A stretch of 64,000 nt of DNA from CAVXEH01 sp963805645 (lineage in GTDB: Bacteria; Chloroflexota; Limnocylindria; QHBO01): assembly GCA_963805645.1 (NCBI GenBank), contig CAWDVA010000010.1, positions 124,001 to 188,000 of the forward strand, given 5' to 3'. This document shows positions 42,736 to 50,113 of the stretch, one piece after another. Every line of letters starts with the position of its first letter. The first letter of the stretch is position 1. Made by a program: the position numbers and the translations under genes. A model generated the notes under the pieces. It had not been told where the DNA came from and ran no database searches. It saw only the letters and a program-made list of their open reading frames with translations.

Positions 42736-43401
42736 TCACCCGAGCCGCTCTGCCACGAGTGCCAGGGCGGCGGCCTCCACCTCCGTTGCGGCGGCCTCGA
42801 GCCGCGCGACCTCGCGGGGGGCGCTGCTCGCGATCTCCGTCTCCGCGGGGAGGTACGGCAAGTTGATCCGGACGTTCAGGATCGCGCCGCGGATCGCCGC
42901 CGAGGCGAGCTGCGCGGCCACGCCGGCGTCGCTGGCGGCGTTCGGGTTGCCGATCGGCGCGATGCGGGCGGCGAGCTGGAGAACCTGCTCCGCCGTTCGA
43001 GCCGTCTCGAGGGGCACCGTCGCGGCCAGGATGAAGGCGTCTCCCATGGCGACCTTGCGCGCGGCTTTCTGCTCGTCCGTCTCACGCGGCAGGCGTCGCG
43101 CCCGCATCACCGCGTCGTAGGCGTCCGAGTCGCGCTCCGCGAGCTCGAGCAGGCGATCTCGAAGGCCAACGGCCTCGGTGCCGATCGCCTGGACCTCGGC
43201 GTCGACGGCCTCGTAGCCGGCACGGCCCGCCGTGAGCGAGGCGACCATCGACACCAGCGACGCGCCGAGGGCGCCGGCGATCGCCGCCGCGCTCCCGCCG
43301 CCGGGCACCGGAGCCGAGCTTGACAGCGCGGACGCGAGTCCGCGCACGGACTGCTCGGTGAGGGTCCGGGATGGTGTCGCGCCCGGGGATGCCTCCGTCA
43401 T
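42736..43401 (-). CDS. fchA: Formimidoyl-tetrahydrofolate cyclodeaminase
   Basis: Converts 5-formimino-THF to 5,10-methenyl-THF and ammonia, using the product of glutamate formimidoyltransferase. The 221-residue all-helical protein has the family's VPGGGSAAAIAGALGASL near residue 30, the substrate-side RDSDAYDAVMRARRLP and the signature NPNAASDAGVAAQLASAAI. RGAILNVRINLPYL follows. The ATG at 43401 lies upstream of folD with a ten-base gap, so the two form one transcript. Together with hutH, hutU and ftcD elsewhere in the window it recovers the histidine ring carbon as a folate one-carbon unit. Confidence 0.94.
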   Translation of the reverse strand: MTEASPGATPSRTLTEQSVRGLASALSSSAPVPGGGSAAAIAGALGASLVSMVASLTAGRAGYEAVDAEVQAIGTEAVGLRDRLLELAERDSDAYDAVMRARRLPRETDEQKAARKVAMGDAFILAATVPLETARTAEQVLQLAARIAPIGNPNAASDAGVAAQLASAAIRGAILNVRINLPYLPAETEIASSAPREVARLEAAATEVEAAALALVAERLG

Positions 43402-43503
43402 GGGTTACCTCGCTCAGGCGTGGCGGCCCGAACGGACCGCACGAGGCGCCTGGTGCGATTGTACGGGCGTCATCCGCGGCCCGGTGAAGGCGGGCGCGCG
43501 GGC

Positions 43504-43770
43504 CTAGGCGGCCGGACGCTCCTCCTCGAGGGCGTCGAGGAACCACCGCCTGCGACTTGCATCCCAGCTGAGCACGGCGCGTCCGCGGGACGTCTCGAGG
43601 TCCAGGGTCAGGCGGGGGCCGCGGTCGACCGGGTAGGCATGACGCTCATCGCGCACGCCTCTCAGAGCGGTGACGGCGACCTGCGCCCCTCCCCACGCGA
43701 TGCTGGTGGGTCGCGCGCTGTCGCGGTCCCAATGGACCCGGGCGGGAATCGGTGTGGCATTCGAAGCCAT
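43504..43770 (-). CDS. Small SOS-controlled protein (DUF6504-like)
   Basis: An 88-residue cytosolic protein from the ATG at 43770, with a strong GGAGG site. It reads as a compact beta-rich domain: ARVHWDRDSARPTSIAWGGA, VTALRGVRDERHAYPVDRGP, LTLDLETSRGRAVLSWD and RRWFLDALEEE. The spaced Trp residues and the ending match what I recall of the DUF6504 family, found beside translesion-polymerase genes in Actinobacteria; I am moderately sure of that name. Its promoter is TTGACG-N17-TATGCT with a LexA box in the spacer and a second box just downstream. It should therefore be a true SOS gene, possibly an accessory of the adjacent DNA polymerase IV. Confidence 0.75.
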   Translation of the reverse strand: MASNATPIPARVHWDRDSARPTSIAWGGAQVAVTALRGVRDERHAYPVDRGPRLTLDLETSRGRAVLSWDASRRRWFLDALEEERPAA

Positions 43771-43809
43771 GGCAGTGCCTCCTCCGCTTTCTTGACCTGC
43801 TCCGGCACT

Positions 43810-43821
43810 GAACAGGCGTTC
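43810..43821. promoter_or_regulatory. LexA box, downstream copy
   Basis: GAACAGGCGTTC fits the GAAC-N4-GTTC LexA box. It lies 32 bases (about three helical turns) from the copy at 43842, between the -10 and the start of the DUF6504-like gene. Confidence 0.8.
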
Positions 43822-43834
43822 GATTTGGACCGAT

Positions 43835-43863
43835 AGCATACGAACGGGCGTTCTATTCGTCAA
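43835..43863 (-). promoter_or_regulatory. SOS promoter of the DUF6504-like gene
   Basis: On the minus strand TTGACG (43858-43863) and TATGCT (43835-43840) are separated by 17 bases, an optimal sigma-70 promoter. The spacer holds a LexA box. The promoter lies across the end of the polymerase IV gene, so this small gene can be expressed apart from the operon. Confidence 0.75.
43842..43853. promoter_or_regulatory. LexA box, promoter-spacer copy
   Basis: GAACGGGCGTTC, a perfect GAAC-N4-GTTC inverted repeat lying between the -35 and -10 of the DUF6504-like gene. It overlaps the last base of the polymerase IV stop codon. Confidence 0.85.
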
Positions 43864-45082
43864 CCCCGTCGCCTGGCCGTGGCGTCTTGCCGGAGCGGCC
43901 GGGCCGCTCGCCGAAGTCGAAGCGGCGCTCCGGCCGATCGCGGAGGAGACGAGCGCGCGTGATGGCCCGCTCGCCGAAGCGCTCTCGGACGGCATCGATG
44001 GAGGCAGCCAGGCGATCCGTTCGGTCCGGGGCATCGAAGAGGGTGAGCTGCTGGCTGGCGGTCAGGCCGATGGCGGTGAGACCGATGAGGCGGACGGCGC
44101 GACCCTTCTCGAGGGTGCGGTCGAGGAGGGCCATCCCGGCCGCGTACAGGGGCTCGCTCTCCCGGACGGCACGGCCGAGCGACGTCTGCCGGGTCAGCGT
44201 CTCGAAGCCCTCGTACCGAAGCTTGAGCTGGACGGCGCTCGCCGCGAGATGGTGATGGCGGAGGCGGGAGGCCACCGAATCGGCCAGGTCGAGGAGCGTC
44301 GCATCCAGACGGTCGCGATCGACGACATCGCGACCAAAGGTGTGCTCGTGCCCGATGCTCTTGGGGTCCTGGACCGGCACCACGGCGGACGGGTCGATGC
44401 CGCGCGCCCGCGCCGACAGGTCCCCGCCGTGCTGGCCGAACCGCCGGCGGAGGGTTCCCTCCGGCACAGCGGCGAGCTGTCCGATGTTGGTGACCCGGAA
44501 TTCGCGAAGCGCCTCCTGCGCACGAGGACCCACGCCCCACAGGCGGCTCACCGGGAGCGGCGCCAGGAACGCGGCCTCCTCCCCGGGCGGCACGACCACG
44601 AGGGCATCCGGCTTGCGAAGGTCGGAGGCGACCTTGGCGCACAGCTTGTTGCTCGCCACGCCGACGCTCACCACCAGCCCCACCTCGTCCAGGATCCGAC
44701 GCTTGAGCGCGCGGGCGATCGCCTCGCCGTCCCCGAAGGCCGCCGCGCTGGCGGTGACGTCGAGAAACGCCTCGTCCAGGCTGATGGGCTCGACCAGGGG
44801 CGTGTAGGAGCCGAAGATGCGCATGACCTGCTCGCTCAGCTCGCGGTACCGATCCGGGTGCCCTCGCAGGAAGACCCCGTTCGGGCAGAGCCGAGCCGCC
44901 GTGCGCAGGGGCATGGCCGAATGCACGCCGTAGCGCCGCGCCTCGTAGGAGGCGGCGCTGACCACGCCGCGCGCTCCGGGATCGCCGCCCACGATGACCG
45001 GCTTGCCGCGGAGCGTTGGATCGTCGAGGACCTCGACCGAGGCGTAGAACGCATCAAGGTCCGCGTGGAGGATGGTCCGCAT
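43853..45082 (-). CDS. dinB: DNA polymerase IV (Y-family translesion polymerase)
   Basis: Error-prone polymerase that bypasses damaged bases. The 409-residue protein starts at the ATG at 45082 with ILHADLDAFYASVEVLDDP, followed by the steric-gate region SAASYEARRYGVHSAMP. The catalytic acidic pair is in PISLDEAFLDVT, and the helix-hairpin-helix parts VGVASNKLCAKVASDLRKPD and LWGVGPRAQEALREF come next. The little-finger domain ends with QQLTLFDAPD, a good beta-clamp binding motif. Its start is two bases after the AlkZ-like stop, so lexA, the glycosylase and this gene form one operon. Its stop overlaps a LexA box for the next gene. Confidence 0.95.
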   Translation of the reverse strand: MRTILHADLDAFYASVEVLDDPTLRGKPVIVGGDPGARGVVSAASYEARRYGVHSAMPLRTAARLCPNGVFLRGHPDRYRELSEQVMRIFGSYTPLVEPISLDEAFLDVTASAAAFGDGEAIARALKRRILDEVGLVVSVGVASNKLCAKVASDLRKPDALVVVPPGEEAAFLAPLPVSRLWGVGPRAQEALREFRVTNIGQLAAVPEGTLRRRFGQHGGDLSARARGIDPSAVVPVQDPKSIGHEHTFGRDVVDRDRLDATLLDLADSVASRLRHHHLAASAVQLKLRYEGFETLTRQTSLGRAVRESEPLYAAGMALLDRTLEKGRAVRLIGLTAIGLTASQQLTLFDAPDRTDRLAASIDAVRERFGERAITRARLLRDRPERRFDFGERPGRSGKTPRPGDGVDE

Positions 45083-45084
45083 GG

Positions 45085-46236
45085 CTAGTCCGTGCCCGGG
45101 TAGCGCCCGAACGCCCCGGGGTTCAGCTCGGGGAGCAGGCGGGCCGCCTCCCCCTCCAGCGCCCGCGAGACATCGGCCGGCAGCGCCCTGAAGGGTCGGA
45201 GCTCCGGGTACGGCGCACCGGCGGCATCCCGGCGCGGCAGCCAGGTGCCCGCCACCATGCCATCCACGAGGAAGGTGGGCAGCACGTCCGCGTTGCGGGT
45301 GATGACCGTGGTTCGATGGTCTTCCGGGAGCACCCGGGTGCGATCGCGCGTCCCGTAGGCGAGCAGCAGGCTGTCCCATCGGGCGAGAAGGCGTGGTGGC
45401 GCCGGCGTCTCCCCGGCCGGTCGGGGAGCATCGGCCAGGTCGAGGAGCTCGCGGTTCGCCTCGTCCCGAAGGCGGACGAGCCGGTCACCGATGGACGCCA
45501 GCGCCGACCGCATGGCGGGCAGGTTGCGGCCGCGCCCGACGTACGCCGCCAGGTCATCGGCCGTTGCCGGACCGAACGCGCGCAGGTAGCGCTCCGCGAG
45601 GTGGGTGGCCGCACGCGCGACATCGGCCTCCTCGGTGGCGGGCGGTCCGAGCCAGTCGGCGGCGGGGACGTAGCGGCTGCGCCCGTAGGCCTCGCCGTCG
45701 TACGGCACCTGGATCAGGGGCACGCTGGCGCTGAAGTGTCGCCACAGGCAGCGGTTGCCGGGCAGCGGCGTGTCCCCGATCTCCGCGAGGAGGATCCGCT
45801 CGATCTCGTGGATGGCCAGGGGCTTGTCCCGCATGGCGGCGAGCACGGCGGGATGCGCAGAGGCGATCCGGCGGCCGAGGGTCGAGGTGACCGGGTCCTG
45901 CTTGAAGCCGGTTCGCCACTGGGCGGCCCGATAGGGCAAGGTCACCGTGGAAGCGGGCCAGAAGTCCTCGGAGCGCACGACGTGCACGGTGATGCGCATC
46001 AGGGACGCGCGGACGACGGAACGCCGCAGCCGTGCCTCGGCGAGGTCGGGGGCTGTGGAGCGGGCATCCATCCGCGCGTGCAACGCCAATCGGGGCCAGT
46101 CGGGGTGCTGGGCCTGGAGCGAGCCGACTCGCCCCACGAGGTCCGGAACCGCCGTCTGCTCCAGCGGCTCGAGCAGGCCCTGGCGGGCCAGGGTCGCGCG
46201 GTTGAGCTCCCTGAGCGTCAGGCGCTGCGGCGCCAT
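45085..46236 (-). CDS. AlkZ-like DNA glycosylase (HTH_42 / winged-helix family)
   Basis: A 383-residue member of the HTH_42 winged-helix family, which includes AlkZ and YcaQ, glycosylases that unhook DNA interstrand crosslinks. The catalytic QxQ pair is visible as Gln41 and Gln43 in VGSLQAQHPDWPRLAL; AlkZ-type enzymes use QxQ and YcaQ types use QxD, as I recall. Later segments typical of the family are RASLMRITVHVVRSEDFWPA, RYLRAFGPATADDLAAYVG and the C-terminal LLARWDSLLLAYGTRDR with VDGMVAGTW. It lies 13 bases after lexA and 2 bases before polymerase IV, placing it in a LexA-controlled operon and supporting a DNA-repair role. Confidence 0.85.
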   Translation of the reverse strand: MAPQRLTLRELNRATLARQGLLEPLEQTAVPDLVGRVGSLQAQHPDWPRLALHARMDARSTAPDLAEARLRRSVVRASLMRITVHVVRSEDFWPASTVTLPYRAAQWRTGFKQDPVTSTLGRRIASAHPAVLAAMRDKPLAIHEIERILLAEIGDTPLPGNRCLWRHFSASVPLIQVPYDGEAYGRSRYVPAADWLGPPATEEADVARAATHLAERYLRAFGPATADDLAAYVGRGRNLPAMRSALASIGDRLVRLRDEANRELLDLADAPRPAGETPAPPRLLARWDSLLLAYGTRDRTRVLPEDHRTTVITRNADVLPTFLVDGMVAGTWLPRRDAAGAPYPELRPFRALPADVSRALEGEAARLLPELNPGAFGRYPGTD

Positions 46237-46249
46237 GGCGCGAGGCCGG

Positions 46250-46912
46250 TCAGCCGAGCTTGCGGATGACGCCGACGACCTTGCCCTGGATCTGCACCTC
46301 GGTGGCGTAGATGGGCTCCATCTCGCTGTTGGCCGGCTGGAGCCGGATGCGGTCCGCTTCGCGGAAGAAGCGCTTGAGTGTGACGCCGTTGTCCTCGAGC
46401 AGGGCGACGACAATGTCCCCGTCTCGGGCCGTTGCCTGCGGCTGGACGATCACATAGTCCCCGTCGTCGATCAGCGCGTCGATCATGCTCTTGCCCCGGA
46501 CCCGGAGGACGTACGAGCCGTCGCGAGCCTCGATGGACCGCGGTACGTCGAGCGACTCGGCCGCGTCGGCGTAGGCCTCGATCGGCTGCCCGGCCGCGAT
46601 CTCGCCGAGGACGGGGAGGCTCACCACGTCGCGCTCGACCGGCATGCGGAACGGGGTGACCCGGCCGGCAGCGCGCGTGGAGCGCTTTCCCTCGGCGCGC
46701 GGCGTGAGACGGAGCGCGCGGGAGCTGTGGGTGCCGCGCTCGAGCAGGCCGTCACGTTCGAGCGCGATGAGGTGGTGGTGGACGGCGGAGGTGGATGCCA
46801 GGCCCACCGCGTCTGCGATCTCTCGGACCGATGGCGGATAACCCCGCTCCGCGACAGTGCGCGCGATGCATTCGAGGATCTTCTGCCGACGGTCGACGTC
46901 GTGCCTGGTCAC
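46250..46912 (-). CDS. lexA: LexA repressor
   Basis: SOS transcriptional repressor inactivated by RecA-stimulated self-cleavage. The 220-residue protein has the N-terminal winged helix GYPPSVREIADAVGLASTSA and VHHHLIALERDGLLER. The linker and cleavage site lie in LPVLGEIAAGQPIEA (Ala-Gly), the catalytic Ser in VRGKSMIDALIDDGDYVI and the catalytic Lys in LEDNGVTLKRFF. The GTG at 46912 has GGAGGGC upstream. A GAAC-N4-GTTC box lies between the -35 and -10 of its own promoter, so it is autoregulated. The AlkZ-like glycosylase and polymerase IV genes follow in the same transcript. Confidence 0.97.
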   Translation of the reverse strand: MTRHDVDRRQKILECIARTVAERGYPPSVREIADAVGLASTSAVHHHLIALERDGLLERGTHSSRALRLTPRAEGKRSTRAAGRVTPFRMPVERDVVSLPVLGEIAAGQPIEAYADAAESLDVPRSIEARDGSYVLRVRGKSMIDALIDDGDYVIVQPQATARDGDIVVALLEDNGVTLKRFFREADRIRLQPANSEMEPIYATEVQIQGKVVGVIRKLG

Positions 46913-46949
46913 GCCTGGGCGCCCTCCACTGCGCTTCGGTTGCCAGCCG

Positions 46950-46979
46950 ACCCTAGCAGAACAGGTGTTCTATCGTCAA
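46950..46979 (-). promoter_or_regulatory. lexA promoter
   Basis: On the minus strand TTGACG (46974-46979) and TAGGGT (46950-46955) are separated by 18 bases that contain the LexA box. The layout is the same as that of the DUF6504-like gene promoter at 43.8 kb. Confidence 0.65.
46959..46970. promoter_or_regulatory. LexA box of the lexA operon
   Basis: GAACAGGTGTTC, a perfect GAAC-N4-GTTC palindrome within the lexA promoter spacer. It differs from the 43810 box at one base. Confidence 0.88.
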
Positions 46980-47018
46980 GCGCCGGCGCCCGGTGCGGGC
47001 CGCATCGCCGCCCTCTGC

Positions 47019-47024
47019 TAGAAT
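47019..47024 (+). promoter_or_regulatory. -10 element of the DUF1232 gene
   Basis: TAGAAT, 34 bases before the GTG. This promoter is divergent from lexA, whose LexA box is about 55 bases away. Confidence 0.5.
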
Positions 47025-47058
47025 CGGCGCCCCACCGACCACCGGAGGCCCATCCCGC

Positions 47059-47586
47059 GTGAACCGTTCCGGCCGCTGGCGCTACGTGCGCCTCGCCCAG
47101 CTCGTCTGGAAGCTGCCCACCTACGCCCGCGTGGTCTGGGGCATCCTGCGCGACCGGCGGACGCCGCTGTACCTCAAGGTGCTGTTGGGCGCGGCGCTGG
47201 CGTACCTCGTCACGCCCCTCGACCTGATCCCGGATGCGCTCCCGCTCATCGGCCAGGCAGATGACCTGACGGTCCTGCTCCTCGTCCTCGACGTCTTCCT
47301 CGCCAATGCGCCCCGGGAGGTGCGCGAGGAGCACTGGGAGCGGGCGCGCGCCGGCACCGCGCAGCTCGATGGCGATCTCGAGCAGCTGCGGGTCCTCCTC
47401 GGCGATCGCTACGACAGGATCCGGGACACGCTGCCGGACCTGCTGGAGCGCTACGGCGACATCCGGGAGCCGGCGGCGATGCGCGAGGCGCTGGCCCGCT
47501 GGCGAACGCAGCGGCTGGCCAACGACGGGGCGGATCGGCTGGACCCGGTGAAGCCCGGCCCGGTCCGGGATCCGGCACTGAACTGA
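47059..47586 (+). CDS. DUF1232 (YkvA-type) membrane protein
   Basis: A 175-residue protein with the DUF1232 signature LGAALAYLVTPLDLIPDALP then LIGQADDLTVLLLVLDVF (about residues 44-82), which forms two membrane-associated helices. A positively charged N-terminus precedes it, and a charged, helical C-terminal half follows (REEHWERARAGTAQLD and EQLRVLLGDRYDRIRDTLP). The GTG at 47059 has GGAGG upstream. It is divergent from lexA and 58 bases before rplI. The molecular role of the family is not established. Confidence 0.88.
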   Translation: MNRSGRWRYVRLAQLVWKLPTYARVVWGILRDRRTPLYLKVLLGAALAYLVTPLDLIPDALPLIGQADDLTVLLLVLDVFLANAPREVREEHWERARAGTAQLDGDLEQLRVLLGDRYDRIRDTLPDLLERYGDIREPAAMREALARWRTQRLANDGADRLDPVKPGPVRDPALN

Positions 47587-47644
47587 CGACCCAGCGCCGG
47601 CCGTCAATCGGCCGACCGCAGCAAAGAGGGACCGACGAACCATC

Positions 47645-48091
47645 ATGAAGGTGATCCTGAAGCACGATGTGAAGGGCCTTGGTCGCGAAGGCGACATCAA
47701 GGATGTCAAGGACGGCTACGCCCGCAACTTCCTGATCCCCAACGGCGCCGCCGTGGTGGCCGATACCGGGGCCGTCAAGAACTGGGAGCGGCATCGGACG
47801 GAGCGCGAAGAGCGCGACCGGCAGCTTCGGGCGGAGGCGGAGGCCATCGCGGAACGGCTCGGCGAGCTGCGCCTCGAGATCGCCGTCAAGGCCGGCGAGA
47901 AGAACCGGCTCTTCGGGTCGGTGACCAACCGCGAGATCTCCGAGCTTCTGTCGAAGGAGGGAATCGAGATCGACCGGCACCAGATCGCTCTCCATGAGCC
48001 CATCAAGACGGTCGGCGACCACCGCGTCACCGTGCATCTGGCGAGTGGCATCGATCCCCAGGTACTGGTGGTGGTCACGCCCCAGCACTGA
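47645..48091 (+). CDS. rplI: 50S ribosomal protein L9
   Basis: Binds 23S rRNA at the base of the L1 stalk. The 148-residue protein has the standard opening MKVILKHDVKGLGREGDIKD with GYARNFLIPNGAAV. A connecting helix rich in Glu and Arg and the C-terminal domain (NRLFGSVTNREISELL, IKTVGDHRVTVHLASGI) follow. Length and layout are typical. A hairpin at 48220-48243 lies downstream. The next plus-strand gene is dnaB, a common bacterial neighbour of rplI, but a 435-base gap separates them here. Confidence 0.98.
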   Translation: MKVILKHDVKGLGREGDIKDVKDGYARNFLIPNGAAVVADTGAVKNWERHRTEREERDRQLRAEAEAIAERLGELRLEIAVKAGEKNRLFGSVTNREISELLSKEGIEIDRHQIALHEPIKTVGDHRVTVHLASGIDPQVLVVVTPQH

Positions 48092-48526
48092 GAGCCTGTG
48101 ACCGAATTCGCGGTCCGGTCTTCGTCCTGAGCGGTCAGGCGGGTCTCGACCCGGAGTCCGTGAGGCGCCTGGAATCGAACGGCCCGGGGATCGAGCAGCG
48201 CGACAGGCAGAACACGTGGCCGGTCCCGGTGAGCCGGGACCGGGCTCCTGCCGGCAGCCGACGCCGGCAGCACGCGCCGGCGCGGACGTGACAGTCAAGG
48301 TGTCGCGTCCCGGTGCTCTCCTTGTCGCGAGCTCGTGCCGTCGGAGGGTCGCATGTCCACAGGTTGGACGGGGTTGTCCCCAGCGAAGTTCGTGATTGGT
48401 GGATAGCCACGTGCATAAGTCCCGCACAGGCGGCCGCGAGCCGATACGGTGCGCTGGTCTGCCCCATCGGCTCCGTCATCGCATTCCGCAGGTCGCCATG
48501 AATCCTCGCCCCCTCGTGCCGCGCGC
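48092..48526 (+). other. 435-base gap between rplI and dnaB
   Basis: No gene is supported here. The first part holds two GC-rich hairpins (48220-48243 and CTGCCGGC/GCCGGCAG just after it), probably terminating rplI. The second half has TGTCCACAG and TTGTCCCCA, which faintly resemble DnaA boxes but do not match well. No tRNA cloverleaf or riboswitch motif is recognised. Confidence 0.4.
48220..48243 (+). terminator. GC hairpin after rplI
   Basis: CCGGTCCCGG, loop TGAG, then CCGGGACCGG: a perfect 10-base-pair stem 129 bases beyond the rplI stop, without a U-tract. Confidence 0.55.
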
Positions 48527-49876
48527 ATGAGCATCGACAAGCTCGCACCCCAGGCCATCGACGCCGAGCAGAGCGTCCTGGGCGCGATCCTCATTGACGC
48601 CGACGCGATCCTGAAGATCGCCGACTTCCTGCGCCCCGCGGACTTCTACCGCCAGCAGCACGCCGATGTGTACGAGGCCATGCTGGCCCTGCACGGCCAG
48701 CGGGAGCCGCTCGACCTGGTGACGGTCGGAGACGAGCTGGCGCGCCGCGAGCGGCTTGACGCGATCGGTGGCCCGGCCTACCTGGCGGGCCTCATGAACG
48801 GCGTCCCGACCGCCGTCCACGTCGAGCACTACGCGCGGATCGTGGAGCGCAAGTCGGTCCTTCGCAATCTGATAGCGGCGGCGGGGCGCATCGCCGCGGT
48901 CGGCTACGAGGAGGCCAACGACACCGAGGTCGCCATCGACCGGGCGGAGTCGATCCTGTTCGAGATCAGCCAGCGCCGGACCCAGGGTGGCTTCGAGTCC
49001 CTCAGCACCCTCCTCGGCCAGGCGTATGACCGGCTCGAGTACCTGCACGAACATCGGGGCCAGATCCTGGGCATCCCGTCCGGCCTCTCCCAGATGGACA
49101 CGCTTCTCGGCGGCTTCCAACCCTCGGACCTCATCATCCTCGCCGCCCGGCCGAGCGTGGGGAAGACGAGCATGGCGCTGAACATCGCCCAGCACGCATC
49201 GGTGCGCGAGGGGAAGAAGGTCGCCGTCTTCAGCCTGGAGATGAGCAAGGAGCAGCTCTCCCTGCGCCTGCTGTCGGCGGAGACCGGGATCAACCCGCGG
49301 CCCCTCCAGACCGGGTTCATGGAGGAGACGGACTGGAGCAAGATCGCCACGGTCATGAACGACATGGCCACCGCGCCGATGTGGATCGATGACTCGCCGG
49401 CGCTCTCGGTGATGGAACTGCGGACGAAGGCCCGGCGCCTGGAGGCGGAGCAGCACGGCCTCGACCTGATCATCGTCGACTACCTGCAGCTGATGCAGGC
49501 CAGCGTCCAGAGCCGCGAGCCGAACCGGGTGCAGGAGGTCAGCGAGATCAGCCGCGGCCTCAAGCAGCTGGCGCGCGAGCTCAAGGTGCCGGTCATCGCC
49601 CTGTCGCAGCTGTCGCGCGGCGTGGAGCAGCGCGGCTCGGCGGAGCCTCGCCTCTCGGACCTTCGGGAGTCCGGGTCCATCGAGCAGGACGCGGACGTGG
49701 TCATCTTCCTCTATCGCGACGGCGAGCAGAACGCGGAGAGCGAGGTCGAGCTGGTCAAGGCCAAGGTCGCCAAGCATCGCAACGGACCCATCGGCGAGGT
49801 GCCCCTCCAGTTCCGCAAGTCGACCACCCGCTTCTTCACCGTCGTTCGCGAGGAATCCGTCGCTCCGTTCGCCTGA
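48527..49876 (+). CDS. dnaB: Replicative DNA helicase
   Basis: Hexameric helicase that unwinds DNA at the replication fork. The 449-residue protein has the N-terminal primase-interacting domain (PQAIDAEQSVLGAILIDADA) and a linker. The RecA-like core has Walker A in LAARPSVGKTSMALNIA, the H2-like VFSLEMSKEQLSLRLLS, Walker B in LIIVDYLQLM, LSQLSRGVEQRG and DLRESGSIEQDADVVIFLYR. The C-terminal KHRNGPIGEVPLQF is typical. The ATG at 48527 is chosen because the conserved sequence begins there. No intein or insertion is present. Confidence 0.98.
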   Translation: MSIDKLAPQAIDAEQSVLGAILIDADAILKIADFLRPADFYRQQHADVYEAMLALHGQREPLDLVTVGDELARRERLDAIGGPAYLAGLMNGVPTAVHVEHYARIVERKSVLRNLIAAAGRIAAVGYEEANDTEVAIDRAESILFEISQRRTQGGFESLSTLLGQAYDRLEYLHEHRGQILGIPSGLSQMDTLLGGFQPSDLIILAARPSVGKTSMALNIAQHASVREGKKVAVFSLEMSKEQLSLRLLSAETGINPRPLQTGFMEETDWSKIATVMNDMATAPMWIDDSPALSVMELRTKARRLEAEQHGLDLIIVDYLQLMQASVQSREPNRVQEVSEISRGLKQLARELKVPVIALSQLSRGVEQRGSAEPRLSDLRESGSIEQDADVVIFLYRDGEQNAESEVELVKAKVAKHRNGPIGEVPLQFRKSTTRFFTVVREESVAPFA

Positions 49877-49939
49877 GAGGCCACGGATCTCGGGCGTTCC
49901 GCGGTTTCTCCTCACCGATCCGATGGCCGCGAGACTCTG

Positions 49940-49967
49940 TACACACGCTTGAACCCGCGTGTATAGT
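49940..49967 (+). promoter_or_regulatory. Inverted repeat over a promoter, upstream of the zinc-ribbon gene
   Basis: TACACACGC (49940-49948), an 8-base spacer and GCGTGTATA (49957-49965) form a 9-base inverted repeat with one mismatch. Its right arm overlaps TATAGT (49962-49967), a good -10. It is positioned as an operator for the zinc-ribbon gene, leaving a leader of about 140 bases. Confidence 0.5.
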
Positions 49968-50113
49968 CGGCGGCTGAACGTCCGGCCACGCTCAACCCCG
50001 AGTCGTCCCGATCCGGCAGCACAGGCGCGCACGCGATCAGCACTGGCCCGAGGACTCGACGAGACCGTCAGGAGCCGCAGGTCGAGGCGCGCGCACAGGA
50101 GGCAAGGGAAAGG

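Noticed and set aside
43810..43853. LexA boxes as regulators of polymerase IV itself
   Set aside because: They lie at and beyond the 3' end of the polymerase gene and belong to the promoter of the next gene; the polymerase is controlled through the lexA promoter box.
48170..48215. tRNA gene suggested by GGAATCGAAC
   Set aside because: No cloverleaf with a matching acceptor stem or anticodon arm can be formed around it.
48340..48420. Replication origin with DnaA boxes upstream of dnaB
   Set aside because: Only loose TCCACA and TCCCCA matches; no cluster of TTATCCACA, no AT-rich unwinding region and no dnaA or dnaN nearby.
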